Shown here piece after piece: positions 11,617 to 20,310 of a stretch of DNA of 64,000 bases. The DNA is from Streptomyces filamentosus (GTDB lineage: Bacteria; Actinomycetota; Actinomycetes; Streptomycetales; Streptomycetaceae). The notes below the pieces were generated by a model, which was not told the origin of the DNA, ran no database searches, and was given only the letters and a program-made list of their open reading frames with translations. Each line of letters starts with the position of its first letter. The stretch's first letter is position 1. Where the stretch lies: assembly GCF_014654895.1 (NCBI RefSeq), contig NZ_BNBE01000001.1, positions 1,178,001 to 1,242,000 of the forward strand, read 5' to 3'. A program made the position numbers and the translations under genes.

Positions 11617-12816
11617 CTACTCCTTCTCGGAGGAACCCTCCGGAGAACCTTCGGAGGAGTCCGCCGGGGAGTCCTCGGAGGACTCCCCCGAAGCCTCCTC
11701 GGCCTTCGGGGCCTCCTCGGCCTTCTCCGGCTTCGGGGCCTTCTCCGGCCCCTCGGCCTTCTCCGCCTCCGGGGCCTCCGGCTGGGCCGGGATGACGACG
11801 GCGTCGGGGCCGCCCGCCGGGGCGAGCTCGCCCGCCCGGATCTCCCGGGTGAAGTGGCAGGCCACCTTGTGGCCGCCGCCCGCGTCGGTGAGCTCCGGGC
11901 GCTCCTGGGAGCACTTCGGCTGCGCCCACGGGCAGCGGGTGTGGAAGCGGCAGCCGGCCGGCGGGTTCGCCGGGGAGGGCAGGTCGCCGGTCAGGAGGAT
12001 CCGCTCGCGCCGCTCCTCGACCTCCGGGTCAGGCACCGGCACCGCGGACATGAGCGCCCGGGTGTACGGGTGCAGCGGCTCCTCGTACAGGGCGTCGCTC
12101 GGGGCCTCCTCCACCAGGGCGCCCAGGTACATCACGCCGATGACGTCCGAGATGTGCCGGACGACGGCGAGGTCGTGGGCGATGACCAGGTAGGTCAGGC
12201 CCATCGACTCCTGGAGCTCTTCGAGCAGGTTGATGACCTGCGCCTGGATGGAGACGTCCAGCGCGGAGACCGGCTCGTCGCAGATGATGAGGTCGGGCTC
12301 CAGGACGAGCGCGCGGGCGATGCCGATGCGCTGGCGCTGGCCGCCGGAGAACTCGTGCGGGTAGCGGGAGAGGCTGTTGGCGGGCAGGCCCACCTTGGCG
12401 AGGATCTCCCGGATCTTCTCCCGCCGCTCCTCCTGGTTCGCGCCGATGCCGTGCGCGGCCATGCCCTCGCTGAGGATCGACTCGATGTTCTGGCGCGGGT
12501 TGAGGCTGCCCAGCGGGTCCTGGAAGACCATCTGGAGCCGGCGGCGGAAGGAGCGCAGTTCCTTCTCCGGCAGCTTGGCCACGTCGGTGCCGTCGAGGAC
12601 GACGGAGCCGTCGGTGACGTCCACGAGCCGCAGCACGGCCCGTCCGAGCGTGGTCTTGCCGCAGCCCGACTCACCGACCAGGCCGTACGTCTGGCCCGCC
12701 TCGACCTTGAGCGAGATGCCGTCCACGGCGTAGACGTGGCCGATCGTGCGGTCGAAGAGGATGCCCTTCTTGACGGGGAAGTGGACCTTCACGCCGTCGA
12801 GTTCGAGCAGGCTCAT
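11617..12816 (-). CDS. Oligopeptide/dipeptide ABC transporter ATP-binding protein (OppF/DppF-like) with acidic tail
   Basis: A 399-residue ATPase, the second of two. It has Walker A GESGCGKTT, signature FSGGQRQRIGIARAL, Walker B LIICDEPVSALD, and the C-terminal oligopeptide-ABC extension with cysteines (GCRFHTRCPWAQPKC) often tied to an iron-sulfur site. After about residue 340 it carries a low-complexity Glu/Pro/Ala/Lys then Ser/Glu tail of some 55 residues, not normal for the family. ATG at 12816 overlaps the stop of the preceding ATPase gene as ATGA. It is the last gene of the importer operon. Confidence 0.95.
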   Translation of the reverse strand: MSLLELDGVKVHFPVKKGILFDRTIGHVYAVDGISLKVEAGQTYGLVGESGCGKTTLGRAVLRLVDVTDGSVVLDGTDVAKLPEKELRSFRRRLQMVFQDPLGSLNPRQNIESILSEGMAAHGIGANQEERREKIREILAKVGLPANSLSRYPHEFSGGQRQRIGIARALVLEPDLIICDEPVSALDVSIQAQVINLLEELQESMGLTYLVIAHDLAVVRHISDVIGVMYLGALVEEAPSDALYEEPLHPYTRALMSAVPVPDPEVEERRERILLTGDLPSPANPPAGCRFHTRCPWAQPKCSQERPELTDAGGGHKVACHFTREIRAGELAPAGGPDAVVIPAQPEAPEAEKAEGPEKAPKPEKAEEAPKAEEASGESSEDSPADSSEGSPEGSSEKE

Positions 12817-13805
12817 GCCGGTACCTCCGTCGTGGCGAGGACCGGGTTCGCGCAGCGGGCGCGGTGGCCGGCCGCGCGCGGTTCGGTCAGTTCGGGCGTG
12901 CCGGTGAGGCACTCCATCTCGTACCGGTCGCAGCGCGGGGCGAAGGCGCAGCCGTCGGCCCAGGCGATCTGGTCGTTGATGGACCCGCGGATCGGGTGGA
13001 GCGGTTCGCCGCGCGGGGCGTCGAGCCGGGGGATGGAGCCGAGCAGGCCGTGGGTGTACGGGTGCGTCGGGTGGGCGAACAGCTCGCGCCGGCCCGCCGA
13101 TTCGACGACCTTGCCGGCGTAGAGGACGTTCACCTGGTCGCAGAGGCCGGCGACGACACCCAGGTCGTGGGTGATCATCAGCAGCGCGGTGCCCTCCTGG
13201 TCGACCAGTTCCTTGAGGAGTTCGAGGATCTGGGCCTGGATGGTGACGTCGAGCGCGGTGGTCGGCTCGTCGGCGATGAGCAGGCGGGGGGCGCAGGCCA
13301 CCGCCATGGCGATGAGCGCGCGCTGCCGCATGCCGCCGGAGAGCTGGTGCGGGTACTCCTTGAGCCGCCGGGCCGGGTCGGGGATGCCGACCCGGTCGAG
13401 CAGGTGGGCGGCCTCCTTGCGGGCGGCCTCGCCCTTCAGCCCGCGGTGGCGCTGGAGGATCTCGGTGACCTGGACGCCGATGGGGACGACCGGGTTCAGC
13501 GAGGACAGCGGGTCCTGGAAGATCATCGCCATGTCGCGGCCGCGCAGGTCGCGCATCTTCGACGGGGAGAGCTTCAGGAGGTCGGTGCCGTCGAGGTCGG
13601 CCCGGCCGCCGAGGGTGACGCCCTTGGCGGGCAGCAGTCCCATGAGGGCGAGCGAGGTCACGGACTTGCCGCAGCCCGACTCGCCGACGAGGCCGACGAC
13701 CTGGCCCTGGTCGACCGAGAAGGAGACGCCGTTGACCGCCCGGACGTCCTTGCGGCCGCGGCCGCCGAAGGTGACGGTGAGTTCGTCGACGGTGAGCAGT
13801 GCCAT
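12813..13805 (-). CDS. Oligopeptide/dipeptide ABC transporter ATP-binding protein (OppD/DppD-like)
   Basis: A 330-residue ATPase that powers peptide import with its partner. It has Walker A GESGCGKSV, Q-loop MIFQDPLSSLNP, signature LSGGMRQRALIAMA, Walker B LLIADEPTTALD, H-loop MITHDLGVV, and the C-terminal cysteine block GCAFAPRCDRYEMEC. ATG at 13805 starts one base after the permease stop (13807), and its own stop overlaps the next ATPase start, consistent with tight translational coupling. Confidence 0.95.
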   Translation of the reverse strand: MALLTVDELTVTFGGRGRKDVRAVNGVSFSVDQGQVVGLVGESGCGKSVTSLALMGLLPAKGVTLGGRADLDGTDLLKLSPSKMRDLRGRDMAMIFQDPLSSLNPVVPIGVQVTEILQRHRGLKGEAARKEAAHLLDRVGIPDPARRLKEYPHQLSGGMRQRALIAMAVACAPRLLIADEPTTALDVTIQAQILELLKELVDQEGTALLMITHDLGVVAGLCDQVNVLYAGKVVESAGRRELFAHPTHPYTHGLLGSIPRLDAPRGEPLHPIRGSINDQIAWADGCAFAPRCDRYEMECLTGTPELTEPRAAGHRARCANPVLATTEVPA

Positions 13806-13806
13806 G

Positions 13807-14766
13807 TCAGCCTCGCAGCTTCGGGTCGAGGGCTTCGCGCATGGCCTCGCCGAGCAGGGTGAAGCCGAGGGCGGTGATGATGATGCCGACCGCCGGGTAC
13901 ATGGACATCATCGGCTCGTTGTCGAAGAAGCGCTGGGCCGCGGAGAGCATGACGCCCCACTCCGGCACCGCGGGGTCGGGGTTGCCGAGTCCGAGGTAGG
14001 AGAGGGCGGCGGCCTCGATGATGGCGGTGGCGAGGCTGAGCGTCGCCTGGACGATCACCGGGCTCAGCGAGTTCGGCAGGATCTGGGTGAGCACGATCCT
14101 GCGCTTGCGGATGCCGAGCGAGCGGGCGGCGAGGACGTAGTCGCTGTTGCCCTGGGCCAGCATCGAGCCGCGCAGCAGACGGGCGAAGACCGGGATCTGC
14201 ACGACGCCGACGGCGATCATCACGGTGGTGAGCGACTGGCCGAGGACGGCGGCGACGGAGACGGCGAGGAGCAGCGACGGCAGCGCGAGCAGGATGTCGG
14301 TGACGCGCATGATGGCGTCGTCGATCCGCCGGCCGGCCTTGCCGCCGAGGGTGGCCGCCGCGCCCGACACGATGCCGACGACGGCGCCGATCAGCAGGCC
14401 GATGAGCATGGAGACGACGCCGACGAGCAGCGTCTGGCGGGCGCCGACGAGCATCCGGGAGAACATGTCGCGGCCGAGGTGGTCCAGGCCGAACCAGTTC
14501 TCGGCGCGCGCGCCGACGAACTCGCCCCGGTTGGAGAAGACCTCGCCGCGCCAGGTCTGTTCGGCGGGGCCGTACGGGGCGACCCAGGGGCCGACGATCG
14601 CGAGCAGGACGAACCCGGCGATGATGACGGCGCCGATGATCGCCATCTTGCTGCTGCGCATCCGGCGCATGGCCTCGCGCCACAGGCTGGTGCCGCTGGC
14701 GGTCTCGGTCCTCGCCGTGAGCTGGGCGAGCCGGTCGATCTTCGAAGCGGTGGTGACAATACTCAT
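13807..14766 (-). CDS. Oligopeptide/dipeptide ABC transporter permease (OppC/DppC-like)
   Basis: A 319-residue inner-membrane permease. An N-terminal cytoplasmic stretch and helix (MAIIGAVIIAGFVLLAIVG) are followed by the periplasmic-type domain with WFGLDHLGRDMFSRML, the OppC family mark, and then five helices with the EAA loop (LAARSLGIRKRRIVLTQILP). It shares one base with the upstream permease stop (ATGA at 14764-14767), so the two permeases are coupled. Confidence 0.95.
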   Translation of the reverse strand: MSIVTTASKIDRLAQLTARTETASGTSLWREAMRRMRSSKMAIIGAVIIAGFVLLAIVGPWVAPYGPAEQTWRGEVFSNRGEFVGARAENWFGLDHLGRDMFSRMLVGARQTLLVGVVSMLIGLLIGAVVGIVSGAAATLGGKAGRRIDDAIMRVTDILLALPSLLLAVSVAAVLGQSLTTVMIAVGVVQIPVFARLLRGSMLAQGNSDYVLAARSLGIRKRRIVLTQILPNSLSPVIVQATLSLATAIIEAAALSYLGLGNPDPAVPEWGVMLSAAQRFFDNEPMMSMYPAVGIIITALGFTLLGEAMREALDPKLRG

Positions 14767-15761
14767 CAGTGCACCCGCACCCTCGGGTCGATGACGCTGT
14801 AGGCGAGGTCGACGAGCATGTTGATCACCACGTAGATCAGGGCGATGAACATGATGAAGCCGACGAGCACCGGGTAGTCGCGGCCGTCGATGGCGGTCCG
14901 GATGAAGGAGCCGATGCCGCCGAAGGTGAAGACGGACTCGGTGAGCACCGCGCCGGAGAGCAGGCTGCCGGTGAGCAGGCCGATGGCGGTGACGACGGGC
15001 AGCAGCGCGTTGCGCAGGACGTGCCGGCCGCGGACGATCCGGCGCTCCAGGCCCTTGGACTCGGCGGTGCGGACGTAGTCCTCGCCGAGCACCTCCAGGA
15101 CGCTGGCGCGGGTCATCCGGACGATGACGGCGAGCGGGATGGTGGCCAGGGTGACGCCGGGCAGCACGAGGTGCATGAGGGCGTCCCAGGCGGCGTCGAA
15201 CTCGCCGGTGAGCACGCCGTCGAGGACGGCGAAGCCGGTGACGCTGGTGGCGTCGATGCCGGTGGACTGGCGGCCGAAGGTGCCGAAGACGTCGCCGAAG
15301 GCGGCCTTGAGCAGCTGCGCCAGGAAGAAGACCGGGATGCAGATGCCGACCAGGGAGCCGGAGACGGAGGCCACGTCGATCCAGCCGCCGCGCTTGCGGG
15401 CGGCGATGTAGCCGAGCGGGACGCCCACGACGACGGCGATGAGCATGGCCGCGAGGCTGAGTTCGACGGTGGCGGGGAAGCGCAGCACGAACTCGTCCCA
15501 GACGGGCTGTCCGGTCTGCACCGAGGTGCCGAGGTCGAGGTCGAGGAGGCGCTTGAGGAAGCGTCCGTACTGGACGTAGATCGGCTGGTCGAGACCCAGC
15601 GCGCGGTTGATGCGCGCCACATCGGCTTCGGTCGCCCGCTCGCCCAGGATCGCTGAGGCGGGTCCGCCGGGCAGCCGGTTCAGCCAGATGAAGAGCAGAA
15701 CCGACAGGCCGAGCAGGGTGGGTATGAGCTGGAGAAGTCGTCGTACGACGAGTCGCAACAC
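14766..15761 (-). CDS. Oligopeptide/dipeptide ABC transporter permease (OppB/DppB-like)
   Basis: A 331-residue permease with six helices. Typical OppB features are the N-terminal helix ending LPGGPA, the soluble loop LGLDQPIYVQYGRFL, the EAA loop RTAESKGLERRIV and the C-terminal GG-rich helix LTESVFTFGGIG. GTG at 15761 is used, with GAAAGGGG about 9 bases upstream. It is separated from the binding-protein gene by 92 bases that contain a strong hairpin, so its expression may be lower than that of the binding protein. Confidence 0.94.
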   Translation of the reverse strand: MLRLVVRRLLQLIPTLLGLSVLLFIWLNRLPGGPASAILGERATEADVARINRALGLDQPIYVQYGRFLKRLLDLDLGTSVQTGQPVWDEFVLRFPATVELSLAAMLIAVVVGVPLGYIAARKRGGWIDVASVSGSLVGICIPVFFLAQLLKAAFGDVFGTFGRQSTGIDATSVTGFAVLDGVLTGEFDAAWDALMHLVLPGVTLATIPLAVIVRMTRASVLEVLGEDYVRTAESKGLERRIVRGRHVLRNALLPVVTAIGLLTGSLLSGAVLTESVFTFGGIGSFIRTAIDGRDYPVLVGFIMFIALIYVVINMLVDLAYSVIDPRVRVH

Positions 15762-15803
15762 CCCGCGTGCCCCTTTCTTGCGTGTGGAGGGTGGATGCGC
15801 GGA

Positions 15804-15836
15804 CGCCCGGTCACGGGAGGAACGCGTGACCGGGCG
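15804..15836 (-). terminator. Intercistronic hairpin between binding protein and permeases
   Basis: Arms 15804-15815 and 15825-15836 pair perfectly (12 bp) with a 9-base loop. It lies within an operon rather than after it. Such hairpins commonly act as partial terminators or protect the upstream binding-protein message from 3' decay; which applies here cannot be decided from sequence. Confidence 0.65.
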
Positions 15837-15853
15837 GACCGCTTACGGGTGTG

Positions 15854-17521
15854 TTACTTGAAGGAGACCTCGGCGAAGTTCTCCTGCGTCAGCGGGGAGA
15901 CCTTCGGCGGGTTCACGTTCTTGCCGAACGCGATGGCCGGCGGAGAGGAGGTCAGCGGGAGGCCCGGGAGGTACTCCATGATCGCCTCGTTGGCGGCCTT
16001 GTAGAGGTCCGTGCGCTTGGTCGGGTCGCCCTGGAGCGAGCCGGCCTTGACCGCGTTGAAGACCTTGTCGTCCTTGAAGCCCCACTGCTTGTCGTACCCG
16101 GCGAACCAGGTGCCGATGAAGTTGTAGCCGTCGTTGAAGTCACCGGTCCAGCCGAGCATGTGGAGGGCGCAGCCGCCCTTCTCCACCGCGTCGACGTAGT
16201 CCGGGTTCCACTTCTTCGGCTTCGGGTTGACCTTGATGCCGGCCTTCTCCAGGTCGGCCTTGACCAGCTCGAAGATGTCCTGCGGGGCAGGCATGTACGG
16301 GCGGGTGACCTCGGTCGGGTAGCAGAAGTCGACCGCGAGCTTGGACTCGCCCGCGGAGGCGAGGAGCTGCTTGGACTTGGCGGTGTCGAACGGGTACTGC
16401 TTCACCTTGTCCGAGTAGCCGGCGACCGTGTCGGGCATGAACTGGGTCGCGACCTTGCCGCCCTCGGGCAGCTGGGTCTTGACGATGTTCTCGCGGTCGA
16501 CGGCGTGCGCGATGGCCTGGCGGACCGCGGGCTTCTTCAGCGCCGGGTTGGCCTCCTGCGTCATGCCGAGGTAGAGCAGGTTGAAGACGTCACGGGTCGG
16601 GACGTTGAAGCCCTCGCCCTCGAGGGTCTTGATGTCGGCGGGGGCGACCAGGTCGTAGCCGTCGATGTCACCGGCCTGGAGCGCCTGGCGGCGGCCCTCC
16701 TCGGTGTCGATCGTGCGGAAGACCAGGTTCTTGATCTTGGCCTTCTCGCCCCAGTAGTCGTCGAAGCGCTCCAGGGCGACTTCCTTGTTGCCCTTGTTCC
16801 ACTTCGTGATCTTGTACGGGCCGGTGCCGGCGACCGTGCCGGCCTCCTGGCTGTACTTCGGGTACGTGATGGCGTCGCCGGCCTCGGTGACCTGCTGCTT
16901 CGCGTACTCCTGGATCGCCTTGGGCGAGTGGATCGCGAGGGCGTTCAGGGAGAAGCCGCCGGGCAGGTTGGCGGAGGGCTCGTAGACCTCGATGACGGCC
17001 GTGGAGTCGTCCTTGGCCGTGCAGGACTTGTAGTTCGCCTTGGGCGTCTCCTTGTCCTCGTTGGCCTTGAAGCCGCCCATGATGGTCTGCCAGTAGTACG
17101 AGACCGCGCTCGACTGGTAGGTGCCCTTCCAGTTGAACCAGTAGTCGTAGTTGGCGCAGACCGCCTTCGCGTCGAAGGTCTCGCCGTCGTGGAACTTCAC
17201 GCCCTTGCGGAGGTTGAAGGTCCAGACGGTGCCCTCGGGGTTGCTCGACCACTTCTCGGCGAGCCCGCCGACGAGCTTGCTGCCTCCGGACTCGTGCTCC
17301 AGGAGCGCCTCGAAGGCCTGGCGGGTGACCCGGAAGGTCTCGCCGTCGCTCGCGAGGGCCGGGTCGAGGGAGGCCGGGTCGCCGGGAGCTCCGAACACGA
17401 AGGTGTCCTTGGCCCCGCCCTTGTCCCCCTCCTTCCGCTCGCTCGCACAGCCCGTGGCGATGAGGCCGACCGCGATGGCCGCCGTCAGAGCCCGGGTCGA
17501 CCGGGAATTGAGTATGCGCAT
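15854..17521 (-). CDS. Oligopeptide/dipeptide-binding lipoprotein (SBP family 5)
   Basis: A 555-residue extracellular solute-binding protein and the first gene of the importer operon. The signal peptide ends in LIATGC, so Cys25 is the predicted lipid-anchored residue. The family-5 fold is clear: FGAPGDPASLDPALASDG, FNLRKGVKFHDGETFDAKAV and GTGPYKITKWNKGN. ATG at 17521 follows GGGGTGGACCC. A peptide is the family's usual ligand; specificity is unknown. The same protein family forms the sensor half of the kinase fusion at 46819-49866. Confidence 0.95.
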   Translation of the reverse strand: MRILNSRSTRALTAAIAVGLIATGCASERKEGDKGGAKDTFVFGAPGDPASLDPALASDGETFRVTRQAFEALLEHESGGSKLVGGLAEKWSSNPEGTVWTFNLRKGVKFHDGETFDAKAVCANYDYWFNWKGTYQSSAVSYYWQTIMGGFKANEDKETPKANYKSCTAKDDSTAVIEVYEPSANLPGGFSLNALAIHSPKAIQEYAKQQVTEAGDAITYPKYSQEAGTVAGTGPYKITKWNKGNKEVALERFDDYWGEKAKIKNLVFRTIDTEEGRRQALQAGDIDGYDLVAPADIKTLEGEGFNVPTRDVFNLLYLGMTQEANPALKKPAVRQAIAHAVDRENIVKTQLPEGGKVATQFMPDTVAGYSDKVKQYPFDTAKSKQLLASAGESKLAVDFCYPTEVTRPYMPAPQDIFELVKADLEKAGIKVNPKPKKWNPDYVDAVEKGGCALHMLGWTGDFNDGYNFIGTWFAGYDKQWGFKDDKVFNAVKAGSLQGDPTKRTDLYKAANEAIMEYLPGLPLTSSPPAIAFGKNVNPPKVSPLTQENFAEVSFK

Positions 17522-17563
17522 GGGTCCACCCCTGGGTCGCCATGTGTGGTCTTGACCGGCCGA

Positions 17564-17592
17564 ACGCTACTGGCGAGTGACGCGGCAGAGAA
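17564..17592 (-). promoter_or_regulatory. Candidate promoter of the peptide ABC operon
   Basis: On the minus strand a TAGCGT -10-like box (17564-17569) lies 18 bases from GTTCTC (17588-17593), a poor -35. It would start transcription about 35 bases upstream of the lipoprotein start codon. Motif resemblance only. Confidence 0.3.
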
Positions 17593-17692
17593 CAGTCCGC
17601 ATACCGGTGATACCAACCTGAGACCCGGACACTCACCAAAACGGTCCGTTGCCGGACATCGGTGGCGGGAGCCTCCCCAAACAGACGCAAAA

Positions 17693-17727
17693 CCCCGCCC
17701 TGGCAAGGCGATTAGACCAGGGCGGGG
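17693..17727 (-). terminator. Intrinsic terminator after the SseB-like gene
   Basis: Arms 17693-17703 and 17717-17727 pair perfectly over 11 bp around a 13-base loop. On the minus strand the stem is followed by TTTT (17692-17689). This is one of the few hairpins in the window with a U-tract. It ends transcription from the gene at 17748. Confidence 0.85.
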
Positions 17728-17747
17728 AGGTCGGGGGGAAGGGCGCG

Positions 17748-18536
17748 TCAGCGGTGCCGCGCGGGCGGGTAGCCGTATCCCGGCCGCTGGGATCCCACAT
17801 GCTGGGACGGCACGCCGTGGGCGTCGCGGTCGTAGAAGGGCCGGGCGTGGGCCTTCAGCCAGAGCGCGACCGGGTCGTACGCGTCGGAGAGCGCGACCGT
17901 CGAGACGGGCAGCCCCTCGGGCACGGTGCCGATCGACTGGCGCATCATCGCCCGCACCTCGTCCACGGCCGCCGCCGAACCGTCGTACAGGTCCAGGCCG
18001 ATGACCAGGTACGGGGTGCCGAGCGCGGGCTGCACCCAGCCGCGGCGCAGCGAGCGGACGGCCGGGGTCCGGTGCGCGTTCTGGGTGAGCTGGGCGTAGA
18101 ACTGCGGCATCTCCAGGGCGGGTTCGGAGACCCGGAGCGGTCCGGCGGGCATCCGGTCGAGGCCGGTGGCGATCCGCCGGAGGTCGGCCCACGGGATGCC
18201 GACGCCGCCGCCGGGGGCGTGCGGATTCAGCCAGACCCCCCAGCGCTCGGGGTAGAGGGCGCGGGCGATCTCGCGGACGGTGACGCGCTCGTGGGCGCGG
18301 TGCCAGCCGGAGGCGGCGAGTTCGCCGGGCGAGGTGACGCAGGGCGCGTACCCGTGCCCGTCGACCTCCATGTTGCCGTACTGGGCGTCGGGCGAGCCCG
18401 GGGTGCCCTGCCAGAGCAGCATGAACAGCTCGCCGTCGGCCAGGGCGTGCAGCAGGCCCTCGTACGCGTCGTAGCGTCCGGGCGCCACCTGGCGCAGCAT
18501 GTGCTCGACCTGTCCGGTCGCGCCTGACGCGCTCAC
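17748..18536 (-). CDS. SseB-like protein (enhanced serine sensitivity family), copy 1
   Basis: A 262-residue soluble protein with SseB-type features: an N-terminal domain containing LLHALADGELFMLLWQ and a C-terminal SseB domain (YLVIGLDLYDGSAAAVDEVR, then DAYDPVALWLKAHARPFYDR). The tail is rich in Gly, Tyr and Pro. The biochemical role is unknown. GTG at 18536 is used, with GAGGGG 11 bases upstream. A related shorter protein is encoded just upstream (18632-19372); both end with a block matching the pattern W-x-x-x-R-x-RPFY. Confidence 0.75.
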   Translation of the reverse strand: MSASGATGQVEHMLRQVAPGRYDAYEGLLHALADGELFMLLWQGTPGSPDAQYGNMEVDGHGYAPCVTSPGELAASGWHRAHERVTVREIARALYPERWGVWLNPHAPGGGVGIPWADLRRIATGLDRMPAGPLRVSEPALEMPQFYAQLTQNAHRTPAVRSLRRGWVQPALGTPYLVIGLDLYDGSAAAVDEVRAMMRQSIGTVPEGLPVSTVALSDAYDPVALWLKAHARPFYDRDAHGVPSQHVGSQRPGYGYPPARHR

Positions 18537-18631
18537 CCTGGGTCCCGCCCCTCTGTCTCGTACGGCTCGGTTCGGCCGTCCGGTCGTCTCGGTCGTTCGG
18601 TCGGTCCGTCCAGCTTAGACAGGACCGGGGG

Positions 18632-19372
18632 TCAGACGGTTGCGCGCTGGTAGAAGGGACGCACCCGCTCCAGCATCCAGTCGCCGACCGGGTCGGCCGC
18701 CATGTCGAGCAGGATCAGGTTGACCGGCCAGGCGACCTCGACGCGGCCGAGGGCCCGGCCGAGGGCGTCCAGCGGCGCATTGCGGTCGACGCCGTCCCAG
18801 CCGGTGAGCTGGACGCCGACGAAGAGGGCCGGCTCGGTGCCCTCGACGCTGGCGAGGGCGCGGCGGGCGGTGGCGACGACGCCGGTGGCCTCGAACTCGG
18901 CGGAGGCGGCGGCGAGGAAGTCGACCGGGTCGTCCTGCCAGTCGGGCTCGAAGAGCCGGACCCGGCCGCCGGACGCGGGCCCGTCCAGGGCGGTGCGGCC
19001 GACGCGGCAGAGCTCGGCGACGGCGGGCGGGGGCAGCGGGACGCCGACGACCCCGCCGGGGTTCACGGCGATGCCGAGCTGCGGGGGCAGACCGCGGGCG
19101 AAGTCACGGGCGGGTGCGACGGTGAAGGACATGTGGTCGCCGACGCAGGCGAGGAACTGCTCCTGGGAGCTGTAGACGGGGACGAAGGCGCCGCCGCCGA
19201 TCTCCATGGTCGGGAGGTCCAGGTCGGGGCTGTCGGGGCCGCCGCCGTTGGGCAGCGGGACCCAGACCGGGCTGCGGCCCAGCACCTCGATGAGCCTGGC
19301 CCCGGCCCCGGGCTCCCCGAGTGCGGCGGCGAGCGCCTCCTCCAGCTCGTTGCCCGGCCACGTCACGTCCAC
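18632..19372 (-). CDS. SseB-like protein, copy 2
   Basis: A 246-residue paralogue-like neighbour. It begins [20 protein letters not shown], includes a strand-rich middle (MEIGGGAFVPVYSSQEQFLA) typical of the SseB N-terminal domain, and ends with VNLILLDMAADPVGDWMLER then VRPFYQ, matching the C-terminal block of copy 1. GTG at 19372 is inferred from that N-terminus; the frame stays open further upstream without a good ribosome site. Function unknown. It lies 95 bases from copy 1 in the same direction. Confidence 0.7.
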   Translation of the reverse strand: MDVTWPGNELEEALAAALGEPGAGARLIEVLGRSPVWVPLPNGGGPDSPDLDLPTMEIGGGAFVPVYSSQEQFLACVGDHMSFTVAPARDFARGLPPQLGIAVNPGGVVGVPLPPPAVAELCRVGRTALDGPASGGRVRLFEPDWQDDPVDFLAAASAEFEATGVVATARRALASVEGTEPALFVGVQLTGWDGVDRNAPLDALGRALGRVEVAWPVNLILLDMAADPVGDWMLERVRPFYQRATV

Positions 19373-19466
19373 GGTGCTTCCGTCCCCTTCTCGCACGGCC
19401 CTGGTCCCGGCCGTCCCGCAGCACCCTAACGCCGCCCCGGCCCGGCCGTGACCAGAACCCGCCCCT

Positions 19467-20129
19467 CTACGCGGCCTCGCGGAAGCCGATGCGGCGGAGG
19501 GCGTCGGCGGCGTCCCGGTCGAGGAGGGTCGCGGAGGCGCAGCCGCGGGGCGGGCGGCCGGCCTCGACGGCGGCGACGAGCCGGCCGACGGCCCGGCGGT
19601 GGCGGGCGAAGGCGTACGCGGAGACGCCGCGGCCCCGCTCGCGCTGGCCGGCCCGGGCGGTGTCCGGGGTGACGTCGAGGAGGACCAGGTGGAGGGCGCG
19701 GCCCCGGCGGGCGGCGGCACGGGCGAGCCAGCCGCGCACCCAGGACTGGGTGCCGCAGTCGTGGACGACGACCCCGGCGCCGGAGCGCAGGGCGCGGTAC
19801 AGCCCGGCGTAGTGCGCGATCCGGACCAGCGGGCGGTAGAGGGCGTACGGCAGGAGGCGGGGCATCCGGGCCTCCCAGCGCTCGCGGGCGTCCTGGGAGT
19901 CGATGCCGCGGCCGGCGGCGGCCCGCCGGAGCAGCGTGGACTTGCCGCTGCCGGGCAGTCCGGAGACGACCACGACGTCGCCGGCGGCGAAGACGAGGAC
20001 GCGCGGGCCGCGTCCGCCGCGGTCGCGCAGGTCCCGCACGACGCGCCCGTGCGGGCGCGTCCGGGCGCGGGCCCGCTGGGCCGGTATGGCGGCGTCGCCC
20101 GCGAAGACGCCGGTGTGCTGGATCCTCAT
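19467..20129 (-). CDS. P-loop ATPase / zeta-toxin-like kinase
   Basis: A 220-residue nucleotide-binding protein. Walker A GLPGSGKST is near residue 63, preceded by the strand DVVVVSG; the later block LHLVLLDVTPDTARAGQRER and a basic ARHRRAVGRL segment resemble small AAA_33 kinases that phosphorylate metabolites. An Arg-rich stretch of about 45 residues precedes the P-loop. The substrate is not recognisable. ATG at 20129 diverges from the glycine riboswitch region, so both promoters share 20130-20310. Confidence 0.75.
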   Translation of the reverse strand: MRIQHTGVFAGDAAIPAQRARARTRPHGRVVRDLRDRGGRGPRVLVFAAGDVVVVSGLPGSGKSTLLRRAAAGRGIDSQDARERWEARMPRLLPYALYRPLVRIAHYAGLYRALRSGAGVVVHDCGTQSWVRGWLARAAARRGRALHLVLLDVTPDTARAGQRERGRGVSAYAFARHRRAVGRLVAAVEAGRPPRGCASATLLDRDAADALRRIGFREAA

Positions 20130-20186
20130 CGCTGCTCTCCCCCTGTCGGGCCCCGGGAGACGTACCGGGAGACCTCACGGAGACCC

Positions 20187-20310
20187 TTGCCCACGAAGTG
20201 TAAAGAAACGGTAATCCGAGACAAGCGATTTGCGGCGCCGACACCGCGTGCGATGATGTGCGCGCCAGGCGCGCGCAGCGCCCCACAACCGCATACCGGC
20301 CGCTCGAATC
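20187..20310 (+). promoter_or_regulatory. Candidate promoter region of the glycine-cleavage transcript
   Basis: Two promoter-like pairs read toward the riboswitch: TTGCCC (20187-20192) with GTAATC 18 bases on, and TTGCGG (20230-20235) with TGATGT 18 bases on. Either would begin a leader containing the aptamers. Which is used cannot be told from sequence. Confidence 0.35.
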
